A DNA stretch of 64,000 nucleotides from Salinicola halimionae (GCF_003206065.1 NZ_PZJQ01000002.1:648133-712132); one strand, 5' to 3'. Shown: positions 27,414 through 36,371, counted from the stretch's first letter. The notes: generated by a model not told the origin, from the sequence alone. Translations and numbers: made by a program.

Positions 27414-28096
27414 GCCGGATCACCGCCTTGTCGAGTGGCCTGGCCCTGCGTGGCGTTACGCGAGAGTAGATGCGCTGCCGCCAGGCGGGCGATCTCGCTG
27501 GCCTTGTCCGTGTCCTCATGGCTGCCGATGTCGATGTGGTCGTCGACTGCAGGCTGTTCAGAGGCATCGCTGGCGGTTAGCTGACCGAGCCAACCCAATT
27601 GAAGCCAGGCTCGCAGCGAGGTCGGTCGTGTCTCCGCCCACACCAACAGGCAGCGGCTGCCGGCTCGTTCGATTCTGGCCTCGAAGACGTCGAGATCATC
27701 CCCGATGGCTTCGTCGGCGTTGCCATGGCTGCGATGGGTCAAGGCCAGCGCATAGAGATCGGCGCCCAGACGCTGCTTGAGCGCGGCGACGCGTGGCGCC
27801 TGGATTTCGCGAACCACGGCATTGGCATGGACGATGACGCCGGCTGCACGAACGCAGTCCGTTAGTGCGGCGGCGTCGAGCTGGCGCAACGCGTGATCGG
27901 CGGCGTCTGCCTCGGGCAGTGCATCAATCGCGGGTAAGTTGTGGCGGCGCCGCAGTCGCTCGGTCAGGCGCTGTCGAAAACGCGGCTGCGCGACCCAGCG
28001 TTGCAGGGTCGCATCCAGGGCGATGCCGTCCAGACATTCGACCCAGTGTGTCCGATCGATGCGCACCGGCAGTTCGGCGTCGGCGGCTGTCATCAT
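27410..28096 (-). CDS. sctK: T3SS sorting platform protein SctK
   Basis: A 228-residue YscK/HrpD/NolU-like protein. Similarity in this family is low; recognisable features are the helical repeat region and the central segment LGADLYALALTHRSH followed by SRCLLVWAETRPTSLRAWLQLGW, and the conserved position between sctJ and sctL. SctK docks the cytosolic pods to SctD. It overlaps sctJ and sctL by four bases each. Confidence 0.82.
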   Translation of the reverse strand: MMTAADAELPVRIDRTHWVECLDGIALDATLQRWVAQPRFRQRLTERLRRRHNLPAIDALPEADAADHALRQLDAAALTDCVRAAGVIVHANAVVREIQAPRVAALKQRLGADLYALALTHRSHGNADEAIGDDLDVFEARIERAGSRCLLVWAETRPTSLRAWLQLGWLGQLTASDASEQPAVDDHIDIGSHEDTDKASEIARLAAAHLLSRNATQGQATRQGGDPA

Positions 28097-28914
28097 GATG
28101 GTGTCGCCAAATCATAGGGGCGTTGGCGGCGCTGCCGCCAGATCAGCCAGCCCACCGCAAGGCTCAGTAACAGGATCGCCGCGATCATCAGGCCGAATAA
28201 CCACCCGACGCTGGCGACGCTGGTAGCCGGCATCGCGATGCCCAGAAACGAACTCATCACCGGCTGCGGCGTCGAGCGTGTCTCTTCCGGGAGGCGAGAG
28301 ACGACCGGCACCACCGAGACCTTGTCGTAGGAGAGGCCGGCGATGCCGTTGGCGACCAGTGTCTTGATCTGGGGAATCAGCGGATCGATATCCAGCGATG
28401 GGATATAGCGCACGAAGACCGATGCCGACGACGGCGTGCTGTTCTGCTGCAATAGATCGTTGTCCGGCAACACGACGTGAACGCGCGCCGACAGCACGCC
28501 GTCGATCTGGGAGACGGTGTGAGACAGTTCCTGGCTCAATGCGTAGATCATCTGGGCGCGCTCCTGTACGGGAGACGATACCAGACCGTTGCCCTGAAAG
28601 ACCTCGCCGAGGTTGGTGAACTTGCGCTCCGGCAGGCCGGCGCGATCAAGCACGTCGACCGCTTCAGCGAAACGATCCTCGTCGACGGTCACCGTCATCT
28701 GGCCTTCGTCGTCGGACTGTCGATTGGCCGGAATCCCGTTGCGTGTCAGCGTTGCCACGATCACGTTCGCTTCGCGCTCGTCGAGGTGCGTATAAAGATT
28801 GGTATCGCAGGCCTGCAACAGCAGTGCCATTAGCAGCAGCGAGATGACCTGCAGCGGGCATCGGTACGAAGACCGGGGCAAACGTGAACGGCTAGAGCGT
28901 CGATCGAAGCGCAA
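28093..28914 (-). CDS. sctJ: T3SS inner ring lipoprotein SctJ
   Basis: A 273-residue YscJ/HrcJ/NolT lipoprotein of the inner-membrane ring. The signal peptide ends in the lipobox LLLQAC with the lipidated Cys at residue 36. Then come the two ring-building domains (ANVIVATLTRNGIPANRQ; LSARVHVVLPDNDLLQQNSTPSSASVFVRY) and a C-terminal transmembrane helix near residues 238-260. All features are canonical. Confidence 0.96.
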   Translation of the reverse strand: MRFDRRSSRSRLPRSSYRCPLQVISLLLMALLLQACDTNLYTHLDEREANVIVATLTRNGIPANRQSDDEGQMTVTVDEDRFAEAVDVLDRAGLPERKFTNLGEVFQGNGLVSSPVQERAQMIYALSQELSHTVSQIDGVLSARVHVVLPDNDLLQQNSTPSSASVFVRYIPSLDIDPLIPQIKTLVANGIAGLSYDKVSVVPVVSRLPEETRSTPQPVMSSFLGIAMPATSVASVGWLFGLMIAAILLLSLAVGWLIWRQRRQRPYDLATPS

Positions 28915-28917
28915 GTG

Positions 28918-29367
28918 TCATTGACCTTTCAGCAGAGTATTGGCCGAGCCGGAAACCTGAGTGGCGCCACGTACTACCATGGTGGTTTCGATAGAGTGAT
29001 CGAAGACCTGCCCCAGCGAGTCGACGACCTTGGCCATCTTGTCATCGCCGATCGCTGACGGCGTATCGCCGGCATCCGGCGCTGGAGAGGCCTCGTGGGT
29101 CGTTACCTTGGCGAAGCGGTCGGGCGCCTGTGCATCTGGAACCTTGGCCTGCTGTGCGAACGTGTTGACCCGGTCGACGAAGCCATCGAGATTGTTGATC
29201 AGGTTCGAACCCAGCTCGCTGGGGCTGGCCCCGGCAGGAGAAGTGCCCGCCTGGCTCGCCATATGTTCGAACAGATTCTGCGAGGTTAGCGTCTTGGCGC
29301 TCGTCTCTGGTGCAGCGGGCGTCGGTGTCAACGCCCCGGCACTCGGTGGTGTCACGGGATTCATCAT
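28918..29367 (-). CDS. sctI: T3SS inner rod protein SctI
   Basis: A 149-residue secreted-type protein directly upstream of sctJ. The Pro/Thr/Ala-rich disordered N-terminus and the C-terminal helix ending QVSGSANTLLKGQ are typical of YscI/HrpB-type inner rods, whose C-terminus interacts with the export gate and needle. Start either at 29367 or the adjacent ATG at 29364; GAGGTG lies just upstream. It sits where nolB lies in rhizobial clusters. Confidence 0.85.
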   Translation of the reverse strand: MMNPVTPPSAGALTPTPAAPETSAKTLTSQNLFEHMASQAGTSPAGASPSELGSNLINNLDGFVDRVNTFAQQAKVPDAQAPDRFAKVTTHEASPAPDAGDTPSAIGDDKMAKVVDSLGQVFDHSIETTMVVRGATQVSGSANTLLKGQ

Positions 29368-29560
29368 TCACCTCGTCGTCAGGCTCATGTCATTGCTGGG
29401 CCCCGATCGCTGTCGGGCTCATGCGTTGTCTTGCCCGGATCGTTGCTGGGCTCATTTCATGACCAGAATTGCCTCGAACGGGAGCAACCGCCAATCGTCA
29501 CTGTCTCGAATGGCGGTCGCTTCCTCTGGGCCGGATCATTACCACCCGATCCGTTTTCTA

Positions 29561-29655
29561 CCATCGGGCTCAGTCTTCACCGTCCGGCTTAGTCTTCACC
29601 ACCCGGCTTAGTCTTCACCACCCGGCTTAGTCTTCACCACCCGGCTTAGTCTTCA
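29561..29655. repeat. 19-bp tandem repeat covering a stop codon
   Basis: Five 19-base units (29561-29579, 29580-29598, 29599-29617, 29618-29636, 29637-29655), the last three identical: CCACCCGGCTTAGTCTTCA. On the minus strand each unit carries GAAGAC-TAA, that is, the last two codons and stop of the 65-aa gene. The rest of 29368-29560 contains looser GGGCTCAT-type repeats and no gene. Confidence 0.9.
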
Positions 29656-29843
29656 CCACCTGACATGGCTTCGCTCAGCATGTCTTTCATCATTGGCATC
29701 AGAATCAGCTGTCCGCCGACCTGGACCATGCCCTCGTTCATGGTTTCCTGAAATTTGGCGTTGTCGAGCGCGTCGTCGAAAGCCTGGGAATCGGTGGTCG
29801 AGTCACTGGTTGCGTTGCTGCTGCCTACGGCATCGATAGCCAT
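29646..29843 (-). CDS. Small T3SS protein, needle/pilin candidate
   Basis: A 65-residue protein starting MAIDAVGSSNATSD at 29843, with GGAGACG upstream. It has no signal peptide, a Ser/Thr/Asp-rich N-terminus and a helical, Met-rich second half (FDDALDNAKFQETMNEGMVQ, then LILMPMMKDMLSEAM). It lies directly before sctI and sctJ, and the order needle-rod-SctJ is standard (prgI-prgJ-prgK). Small size, lack of Cys and the position make it the best SctF candidate, though it is shorter than the usual 75-85 residues and I recognise no family motif. Its stop codon lies inside a 19-bp tandem repeat. Confidence 0.6.
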   Translation of the reverse strand: MAIDAVGSSNATSDSTTDSQAFDDALDNAKFQETMNEGMVQVGGQLILMPMMKDMLSEAMSGGED

Positions 29844-29931
29844 GTATCGTCTCCTTCGGTTTTCGCATTGACCGATCGGCAAACGCGCCGTCGGTGAGTC
29901 ATCGCACTGTTGCTGCCTTTCGTCCCAGGCA

Positions 29932-30609
29932 TCACTCGCTGGTGGCTGGCTGTGCCACGCTGCCACGGAACACTCTGACTTCGCCGGGCCTGGTGAGCGT
30001 CGGCGTTCGGCGAAACGCCTCCACGCGCTGCGCCACTTCCGCGAGCCATGAAGGTGGTCCCATCGCCTCCAGGCGATGGCTGCCGTCACGGATCTCCGCG
30101 CTTAGCGGGGCGCCGATCCTGGCGGCTTCGATATCGGCGCGCAGGCTCGGCACGTTCACGCCATTGAGATCGAAGCTTTGCCGACCCAGCTCTTCCCGAG
30201 CTGCGACGTGTAATACGTATCCGTCGAAGAACCACGCCAGACCGTTTGTCTGGCACACCTGCTCGAGAAAATCGGCGGCGGTGGTGGCATGGATATCGCC
30301 ACGAACCTCGCCATCGACGGCGTTGCTGACTTCAACCGGCAGCGACAGGTTGCGGCCGAATTCCTGCAGCACGTCACGTACCTTCTGGTCGATCACTACA
30401 TATCGATAACTTCGCTTTCCCCACGGTGGACGGCCAGAGAACGACGCGGATGCTGCGGCAGACGTCTGTTCCGTGGAAGATGCAGGTGCCGCGAATGCCG
30501 TGTTCCAGGGTGTGGCGAGCATGATAAGGAGTGCCAACGCGGCGGCAGGTTGGAAGCATCCACGTTGTCGTGGAACGCTCAGCCAATGTGATGCATCCTT
30601 TCCATGCAA
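29932..30609 (-). CDS. sctC1: SctC1: N-terminal half of a split T3SS secretin
   Basis: About 225 residues. A signal peptide (PAAALALLIMLATPWNTAFA) is followed by an N0 domain (YVVIDQKVRDVLQEFGRNLS ... GLAWFFDGYVLHVAAREEL) and an N1 domain (VPSLRADIEAARIGAPLSAE ... PPSWLAEVAQRVEAF), the start of a YscC/HrcC secretin. It stops there: no secretin beta-domain follows. This matches RhcC1/NolW in rhizobia. The start is uncertain: TTG 30609 gives a compact signal peptide, while the first ATG (30807) would overlap the divergent TPR gene. Confidence 0.85.
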   Translation of the reverse strand: MHGKDASHWLSVPRQRGCFQPAAALALLIMLATPWNTAFAAPASSTEQTSAAASASFSGRPPWGKRSYRYVVIDQKVRDVLQEFGRNLSLPVEVSNAVDGEVRGDIHATTAADFLEQVCQTNGLAWFFDGYVLHVAAREELGRQSFDLNGVNVPSLRADIEAARIGAPLSAEIRDGSHRLEAMGPPSWLAEVAQRVEAFRRTPTLTRPGEVRVFRGSVAQPATSE

Positions 30610-30797
30610 CGGGCTATGGTTATCAACCCTAGCAAGATCACGATGACGGTTTAGTAGCCTGTTGTATGTCTTTTTGTGTCTTTTGCTTGTTCTATGTAAG
30701 CAATTGTCACCAAGCGCTGGGATTTGACGCTGCCCCCAACCGCCGGCTCTCCGGTAGGCTGTCACTCCACTCCACGAGCTCCTGGACTGATTCACGG

Positions 30798-31649
30798 ATG
30801 AAGGCACCTTTTAAGCATTCTCGATTTGCGCACGCGGGGTGCGCACACACTCAAATGTCGCATTGTTGGTTCAAATGCGCATTGGCGGCCATCGGGATCG
30901 GCTGTTTGCTCTCGGCCTGTGCCGCAACGCCCACCGAGAGTACGGAAGGCCGGCTGCTCAAGCTGGCCGACGATGTCGATCAGCGCGGCGACCATGCGAC
31001 GGCTGCCGCCATGTACGAACGCGCTCTGGAGCAGGATGATGCCTCCGCGGATATCCAGATTCGTCTGGGCAACGCACGTCTGGCTGCCGGTGACGCTGCC
31101 GCGGCAGCCGAAGCGTTTCGCGCGGCACTGGACGAAGACATCAATCTGGCTCCGGCATTGCTGGGTCTGGGAACGGCGCAGTTGCGCCTGGGTGAGCCGG
31201 AGAGCGCGTTGCGAAGCCTCTCCCGCGCCGCGCCAGCGGTCAATAGCGTCGCAGGTTGGAGCCGGCTCGGTGCGGCTCAGGCGCTGACAGGTCGACCCGG
31301 ACAGGCGGTGGGCGCGTTCGACAAGGCTGTTGCGCTCGAACCTCGGAATCTGGACCTCCAGGCCAATCTGGCGCTGGCCGAGTCGCTGGCCGGCGATAAT
31401 GCCAAGGCGATGGCTGCCATGCGTCAGATCACGGCTTCCCCGCTGGCCGAGGCCCGCCATTACCGCAACCAAATTCTGGTGCTGGTGCTCGCCGGGCAGA
31501 CCGATGAAGCGCGTCGCATCGAGATTCCCGACCTGCCGACCGCGAAGCGCGAGTCGCTGATCGCCAGCGCCGAACGTCTGGCTGCCATCCCTAGTGCCGC
31601 TGAGCGTGCCCAAGCACTGCGAATGGCCATGGCCTCGCCCCGCGACTGA
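30798..31649 (+). CDS. TadD-like TPR lipoprotein in the T3SS cluster
   Basis: A roughly 283-residue protein built of tetratricopeptide repeats (AAAMYERALEQDDASADIQIRLGNARLA; LAPALLGLGTAQLRLGEPESALRSL; AVGAFDKAVALEPRNLDLQANLALAE). A lipobox (IGCLLSACA) follows a hydrophobic core; the ATG at 30855 (MSHCWFKCALAA) would give a more usual lipoprotein signal than 30798. It resembles the TadD pilotin-like lipoprotein of Tad pili. It is the only plus-strand gene of the cluster and sits between the two secretin halves, so a role in secretin assembly is likely but inferred. Confidence 0.78.
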   Translation: MKAPFKHSRFAHAGCAHTQMSHCWFKCALAAIGIGCLLSACAATPTESTEGRLLKLADDVDQRGDHATAAAMYERALEQDDASADIQIRLGNARLAAGDAAAAAEAFRAALDEDINLAPALLGLGTAQLRLGEPESALRSLSRAAPAVNSVAGWSRLGAAQALTGRPGQAVGAFDKAVALEPRNLDLQANLALAESLAGDNAKAMAAMRQITASPLAEARHYRNQILVLVLAGQTDEARRIEIPDLPTAKRESLIASAERLAAIPSAAERAQALRMAMASPRD

Positions 31650-31662
31650 CGGCGTTTCGAGG

Positions 31663-32148
31663 TTACAGGCCATTGGTGGTCGCAGTGTTGCCCATCGCGC
31701 TGCGCGCTTCGTTCTCGAGCATCGCGCGTCTCTCGTTGGCGCGTCCGCGGTCATCGAGACGTTCGCGGGCGGCGTTGGCCACCGGTGCCGCCTGCGCTGG
31801 GCCCATCTCTTGCCCACGAGTCAAATCCTGCGGATTCGCCACCATCAGCTGAAGATTGAGGTCATTGGCACAGCCTGGCGGTAATGACACCAGACCGGTC
31901 TCGTCGGGCTGTGTCTGGCACAGATTGGGAATCGTCACCGATTGGCTGCGCGGCGATTCACCCGCGCCAGCGCTCGCCACCACGGGCTGGGGATTGGCGA
32001 CGGCGACTTGTCGATAGCCGCTGGTCCAGTTCATCGGCCCCATCGACGATTGGCAGCCGGCCAGTAGCGTAGGGCCCAAGAAAGCCAGCGTCAGTAGTGG
32101 TGCGAAACACCGTGACTTGCGTGTCGATATGGTCGGGCTTGATGACAT
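31663..32148 (-). CDS. CpaD-like lipoprotein
   Basis: A 161-residue lipoprotein with signal and lipobox (LGPTLLAGC). Its C-terminal half contains PPGCANDLNLQLMVANPQDL followed by REM-type residues, very like the C-terminal signature of CpaD, the outer-membrane lipoprotein of Tad/Flp pili (GCA-x-x-N-L-x-x-M-V-A-x-P-x-D-L). It is shorter than typical CpaD and lacks most of the N-terminal domain. It directly follows the Tad-type secretin gene, as in Tad loci. Role in the T3SS inferred: secretin partner or anchor. Confidence 0.72.
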   Translation of the reverse strand: MSSSPTISTRKSRCFAPLLTLAFLGPTLLAGCQSSMGPMNWTSGYRQVAVANPQPVVASAGAGESPRSQSVTIPNLCQTQPDETGLVSLPPGCANDLNLQLMVANPQDLTRGQEMGPAQAAPVANAARERLDDRGRANERRAMLENEARSAMGNTATTNGL

Positions 32149-32211
32149 GGCGCTGTTCTTCCCGTTAGGTGTTCGTCGCGTTAAGTGCAGCCTCGCTCAT
32201 GGCAGCCTCCG

Positions 32212-33606
32212 TCATTGCAAATAGAAGCCGAAAGGATCATCGACGCCTGCCGATCGAGCATGCTGCGCGGGGTCGTCACCCAGTCGCGGGTTAGCGCTGA
32301 CCTGAGCCTGATCCAGCGGCGTTCTCGGCGTCGGCGATGAGGAGGGACGAACCAGATAAGGCGTGATCAGAATCACCAGTTCCGTCTCATTGCGCTGGAA
32401 ACGGCGCGAGCGAAACAGCTGGCCCAGAATCGGAATATCACCCAGCACCGGAATACGCTCCAGCTCATTGGATATCTGGCGCTGAAACAGCCCGGCGATG
32501 GCGAATGTCTGGCCACTGCCGACCTCGACCACGGTATCGGCTCGGCGCACCTGCAACGATGGCACGTCATAACCGGCAATCTGTACGTTGTCGCTGGTCA
32601 GACTGCTTACCTCGGGTCTCACCTCCATCGAGATTCGCCCGTTGGGCAACAGCGTTGGCGTGCTCAACAGCGACACACCGAATTGCTTGTACTGAATACC
32701 CACCAGGTCGCTGTTCACCGGTACGGGAATCGGAATCTCGCCTCCCGCCAGAAAGCTCGCCGTTTGGCCGGAAACGGTGGTGATATTGGGCTCGGCCAGA
32801 ATCTGCAGCAGGTTGTTCTGCTGTAACGCCTGAAGCAGGCCATCGACGCCTTCGCTACCCGGTGAGCTGGCGATATTGCTGGTCAGCACGCCGAACGAAA
32901 ACGAGCCATTGTTGATCAGCGCGTTCCAGCTGACGCCGTAGCTGAGCAGCTCGTCGCGGGCGACTTCGGCGAAACGTACCCGGATGTTGATCTGATTGGC
33001 GCCACCGTAGGTAGAGCGGTTGAGGCTGCCGCCAGCTGGGGTCTGTGCATCGAGCGTCGACTGTGTAGCCATGGCCCCGCTCACCGACGTGCTGCTGCCC
33101 TCGGCGACCAGCTGATTGCCGGCCATGTGAAGCCGCACCTGAGTGTCACCGTCGATCCCGCGTAACGCCTGACTTGCCTGGGCATCGCCATCGCGCACCT
33201 GCAACCGCAGCGAGGCCTGGCTTTCGTCGTCGGCGCCGAGCGCAATCAGATTGGTGTCGCCGGTCTGCTTGCCGAACAGATAGATCACGCCGGGAGATAC
33301 GACCTGCACGTCGGCGATTGCGGGGTTGGCGACGAACACCGAAGCCACCTGTTGATCGAAGCGCAGAATGCGTCCCTGGCCGGTTTCGAGCGCCATGGCG
33401 CCGCTGGCATCGTCGACGGCGACATCGGCGCTGGCCGACATTGAGGTGACGACCAGTGAGGTGATGGCGGCCAGTAACAGTATCGCTACCTGCAATATCA
33501 GGCGAAGGGCTGTCTGAAACGGATTCACGTCGATGGAGATTGCGTTTGCCTTCATGAATGTTGCTGCCACTGTGTCACGGGTATTCTCCATCCCAGCTGA
33601 TCCCAT
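32212..33606 (-). CDS. sctC2: SctC2: Tad/CpaC-type secretin
   Basis: Up to 464 residues. A long hydrophobic signal (LILQVAILLLAAITSLVV) is followed by a pilus-assembly N-terminal domain (GQGRILRFDQQVASVFVANP, then VISPGV-like IYLFGKQTGDTNLIAL) and a full secretin domain (LLQILAEPNITTVSGQTASF, VSLLSTPTLLPNGRISMEVRPEVSSL, LVILITPYLVRP). This is CpaC/RcpA architecture, as in rhizobial RhcC2, and complements SctC1. The start is uncertain: 33606, or ATG 33555 (MKANAISIDVN), which shortens the leader. It lies between sctV and the CpaD-like gene. Confidence 0.9.
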   Translation of the reverse strand: MGSAGMENTRDTVAATFMKANAISIDVNPFQTALRLILQVAILLLAAITSLVVTSMSASADVAVDDASGAMALETGQGRILRFDQQVASVFVANPAIADVQVVSPGVIYLFGKQTGDTNLIALGADDESQASLRLQVRDGDAQASQALRGIDGDTQVRLHMAGNQLVAEGSSTSVSGAMATQSTLDAQTPAGGSLNRSTYGGANQINIRVRFAEVARDELLSYGVSWNALINNGSFSFGVLTSNIASSPGSEGVDGLLQALQQNNLLQILAEPNITTVSGQTASFLAGGEIPIPVPVNSDLVGIQYKQFGVSLLSTPTLLPNGRISMEVRPEVSSLTSDNVQIAGYDVPSLQVRRADTVVEVGSGQTFAIAGLFQRQISNELERIPVLGDIPILGQLFRSRRFQRNETELVILITPYLVRPSSSPTPRTPLDQAQVSANPRLGDDPAQHARSAGVDDPFGFYLQ

Positions 33607-33640
33607 TTTTGTTGATCCCGTTCCGGTTAATCGTCATGCC
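33596..33640. repeat. 15-bp degenerate tandem repeat
   Basis: GCTGATCCCATTTTT (33596-33610), GTTGATCCCGTTCCG (33611-33625) and GTTAATCGTCATGCC (33626-33640) lie at the 5' end of sctC2. The following spacer up to 33764 is AT-richer than its surroundings, suggesting a separate promoter for sctC2. Confidence 0.5.
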
Positions 33641-33764
33641 GGGTCGCCACGCTTGGCTATCATGGTTGATTTTGATGACTTTATATCTTTTTAGGCTCTC
33701 TAACGCTTTTCCATTTTGGCCGGAATGGACGCTTTGGCGTGTCGTCGACTGTTTCTCGGTCGAA

Positions 33765-35951
33765 TCAGGATCTGGCTTGCGTCTCGCTCTCCCGTCGAGA
33801 GGCAGGTTTCGGTAAACGTACCTGGGCGATTGCCTGCAGACTGAACTCCGGCGCAATTTCCGGCCAGGCCATCACCGCGAGATCTATGTCGTGTTGCTTG
33901 AGCCATTGCTGTAGCGTGGCGCGCACATCGCTGGCAACGACGACTACGGGATGCAGATCGGCATCGAGTGTTTCCAGCTGTTGCTGGAACCAGGCGTTGA
34001 GCGCTCGTGATAGCGGTGCCGGCAGCCCGCTGCGCAGGGGGTGATCCTCGGCATGGCGCTGGGCACTGCGCAGCGCTTCTTCCATCGGGCGGGTAGCGAT
34101 CCAAGCCGGCAACACTCTGTCGCTGCGGGCATGACGGTGGCTTATCTGGCGCGCCATGGCGGTGCGGATGCGATCGGCCAACCGAGCGCTGCTGGATTCC
34201 TGCGGCCCCCAGGTCACCATCGCCTCGAGAATGATGCGCATGGCGCGAACCGGCACGCCTTCGTTGACCAGCCGGCGCAGGATTTCCGCCATCTTCTGCA
34301 GCGACACCACACGCACGGCTTCGGTGACCAGTTCGGCGTAATCCGATTCCATGCGGGACAGTAGCGTACGGGCTTCCTGAATGCCGACGAAGTCGCCTGC
34401 GTAACGCATCAACGTACGCTCCAGGCAGCGTTCCAGCACCTGATCAGGCGTGCGATATCGCACGCCGGCATCGGTCAGTACGGAACTCGCGGATTCCGGC
34501 AGCCACTGCCAGTTGCCGCGTCCGGCCAGCGCTGCATGCGTCTCCGGCGTCAGTTCGAGCAGTTCCAAAGTGCTGGGATCGTCATCCAGCAGCACCTGAG
34601 ATTCCGGCAGTTCGCCGTTGAGCACCGGGACTTCATCCAGCTCGACTGCGAAGCGGTGTGCAGCCAGTGCCGGCTCCAGCCGCAGTCCGACGGTGGGAAT
34701 GGCAATGCCGAGATCGCGCTCGACCCGCTCACGAACGGCCTGCATTCCCTCACGCAGCACATCCAGCGGCAGCGCATCGGCAAGGCCGGCGCCCAGGCAC
34801 AGCATGACACGATGCTGCTGAGGGTCATCGTCGGCCGCGCGAGAAAGGCCTGAGTTGGCGAGATCTGAGTGGGAAGGCGAGGCGTCCTGGGCGGTATCAT
34901 TGGATGTCAGGGCCGCTGTGCCTTCCCCTCCTGTTGCTGTCTCGGGTGCTTCGTCAATCTGCTCGCGAAGATGGCGTCGGCGTAAAATGAAGGCCGCGCT
35001 TCCCAGCAGCGCCGAGATGGCCAGGAAGACGCCGGTGGCAAAGCCCGGGATGAAGGCAGCGCAGAACAGCACCGACGCCGTCAGCCCCAGCGCCTTGGAG
35101 TTGCTACCCAATTGACCTACGATCTCGCTACCCAAGTCGCTGGCGTTGTCGGAGCTAACGCGGGTTACGACGGTGCCGGCGCCGATCGAGATCAGCAGCG
35201 CGGGAATCTGGGCGATCAGGCCATCGCCGACGGTCAGCAGTGAATAGGTTTCCACGGCCTCACCGAATGGCATGTCGTGTTCCAGCATTCCGATCAGCAG
35301 GCCGCCGATCAAATTGACGAAGAGAATCACCAATCCGGCAATGGCATCGCCCTTGACGAACTTCATCGCCCCATCCATTGCCCCGTAAAGCTGACTTTCG
35401 CTCTCCAGCAACGAACGTCGACGACGAGCTTCGGCGTTATCGATATCGCCGTTGCGAGCCTCATTGTCGATACTCATTTGCTTGCCGGGCATGGCATCGA
35501 GAGTGAAGCGGGCCGCGACTTCGGCGACGCGCTCCGAACCCTTGGTAATGACCAGGAACTGGGCCACGGTGATGATCAGAAACACCACCATGCCGATGAC
35601 GACTTCGCCGGCGATCACGAAGTTTCCGAAGGCGTCGACGATCTGGCCGGCATCGGCATCCAGCAGGATCAACCGAGTGGTGGTAATCGATAGCGACAGG
35701 CGGAACAGTGTCGCCAGCAAGATGATCGGCGGTAGCGACGAGAACTCGACCGGATGCGAAATATAGAACGCCACCACCAGAATCAATAGGCTGAAGGCGA
35801 TATTGATACCGATCAGCGCATCGACCAGCGCGGTCGGTAACGGAATGATCATCATCACCACCGCCAGCACCATGAAGGCGGCGATGATCACATCGCTGCG
35901 CTGAGAGGCACGGCGAGCCACCGTATTGAGACGACCGAGAATCTCGTTCAT
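33765..35951 (-). CDS. sctV: T3SS export gate protein SctV
   Basis: A 728-residue FlhA/YscV/LcrD family protein, the nonameric export gate ring. The N-terminal half has about eight transmembrane segments and the family signatures PTALVDALIGINIAFSLLIL, HPVEFSSLPPIILLATLFRL-type wording, and RFTLDAMPGKQMSIDNE. The C-terminal half from about residue 350 is the cytosolic docking domain. The start at 35951 (MNEILGRLNT) overlaps the sctY-like stop as ATGA; the upstream continuation of the frame lies inside that gene. Confidence 0.96.
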   Translation of the reverse strand: MNEILGRLNTVARRASQRSDVIIAAFMVLAVVMMIIPLPTALVDALIGINIAFSLLILVVAFYISHPVEFSSLPPIILLATLFRLSLSITTTRLILLDADAGQIVDAFGNFVIAGEVVIGMVVFLIITVAQFLVITKGSERVAEVAARFTLDAMPGKQMSIDNEARNGDIDNAEARRRRSLLESESQLYGAMDGAMKFVKGDAIAGLVILFVNLIGGLLIGMLEHDMPFGEAVETYSLLTVGDGLIAQIPALLISIGAGTVVTRVSSDNASDLGSEIVGQLGSNSKALGLTASVLFCAAFIPGFATGVFLAISALLGSAAFILRRRHLREQIDEAPETATGGEGTAALTSNDTAQDASPSHSDLANSGLSRAADDDPQQHRVMLCLGAGLADALPLDVLREGMQAVRERVERDLGIAIPTVGLRLEPALAAHRFAVELDEVPVLNGELPESQVLLDDDPSTLELLELTPETHAALAGRGNWQWLPESASSVLTDAGVRYRTPDQVLERCLERTLMRYAGDFVGIQEARTLLSRMESDYAELVTEAVRVVSLQKMAEILRRLVNEGVPVRAMRIILEAMVTWGPQESSSARLADRIRTAMARQISHRHARSDRVLPAWIATRPMEEALRSAQRHAEDHPLRSGLPAPLSRALNAWFQQQLETLDADLHPVVVVASDVRATLQQWLKQHDIDLAVMAWPEIAPEFSLQAIAQVRLPKPASRRESETQARS

Positions 35952-36340
35952 GCCACAGGCTCTCCCCGTTGATTGACCTCGGTCGGTGGTGGCCCGAGCC
36001 GGCACTCTTCCCGCTTTCTTCGTTCGAGATACGTCTGAAAATGTTGCCGAGCGGATGTGTGTTCACCGTTCAGCCATTCGGCCCGGCTGCGTAATAGCAG
36101 CAGTGTGTTTTCGTGTTTTCCTTGCGCCTCGAGACGAGCGATGACGTTGAGCGCACGCTGTCCATTACCGCTGGTCAGAAAGCCTCGACACAGTCCGTGA
36201 AGCACGCCGAGGTGATCCGGCGCCATGCGATTGGCGATCAACAGCAGCGCCAGTCCTCTCTGAGTCTGGCCACTCTTCAAATACAGATGCCCCATCAGAT
36301 GGAGCAGGTCGGCGGCATCGCGATCGTCGTTTTCGTTCAT
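35948..36340 (-). CDS. sctY: SctY-like TPR chaperone
   Basis: A 130-residue protein of tetratricopeptide-like helices: LLHLMGHLYLKSGQTQRGLA, HLGVLHGLCRGFLTSGNGQRAL, and LLLLRSRAEWLNGEHTSARQHF. Length, repeat layout and position before sctV fit YscY of the Ysc family, which partners YscX and binds SctV. The similarity to YscY is visible mainly in 'L.GHLYL..G...R...LL' and the last helix pair. It overlaps sctV by four bases. Confidence 0.7.
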   Translation of the reverse strand: MNENDDRDAADLLHLMGHLYLKSGQTQRGLALLLIANRMAPDHLGVLHGLCRGFLTSGNGQRALNVIARLEAQGKHENTLLLLRSRAEWLNGEHTSARQHFQTYLERRKREECRLGPPPTEVNQRGEPVA

Positions 36341-36371
36341 GCGATTGTCTGCTTCATGGGTCGAAGAGGGT

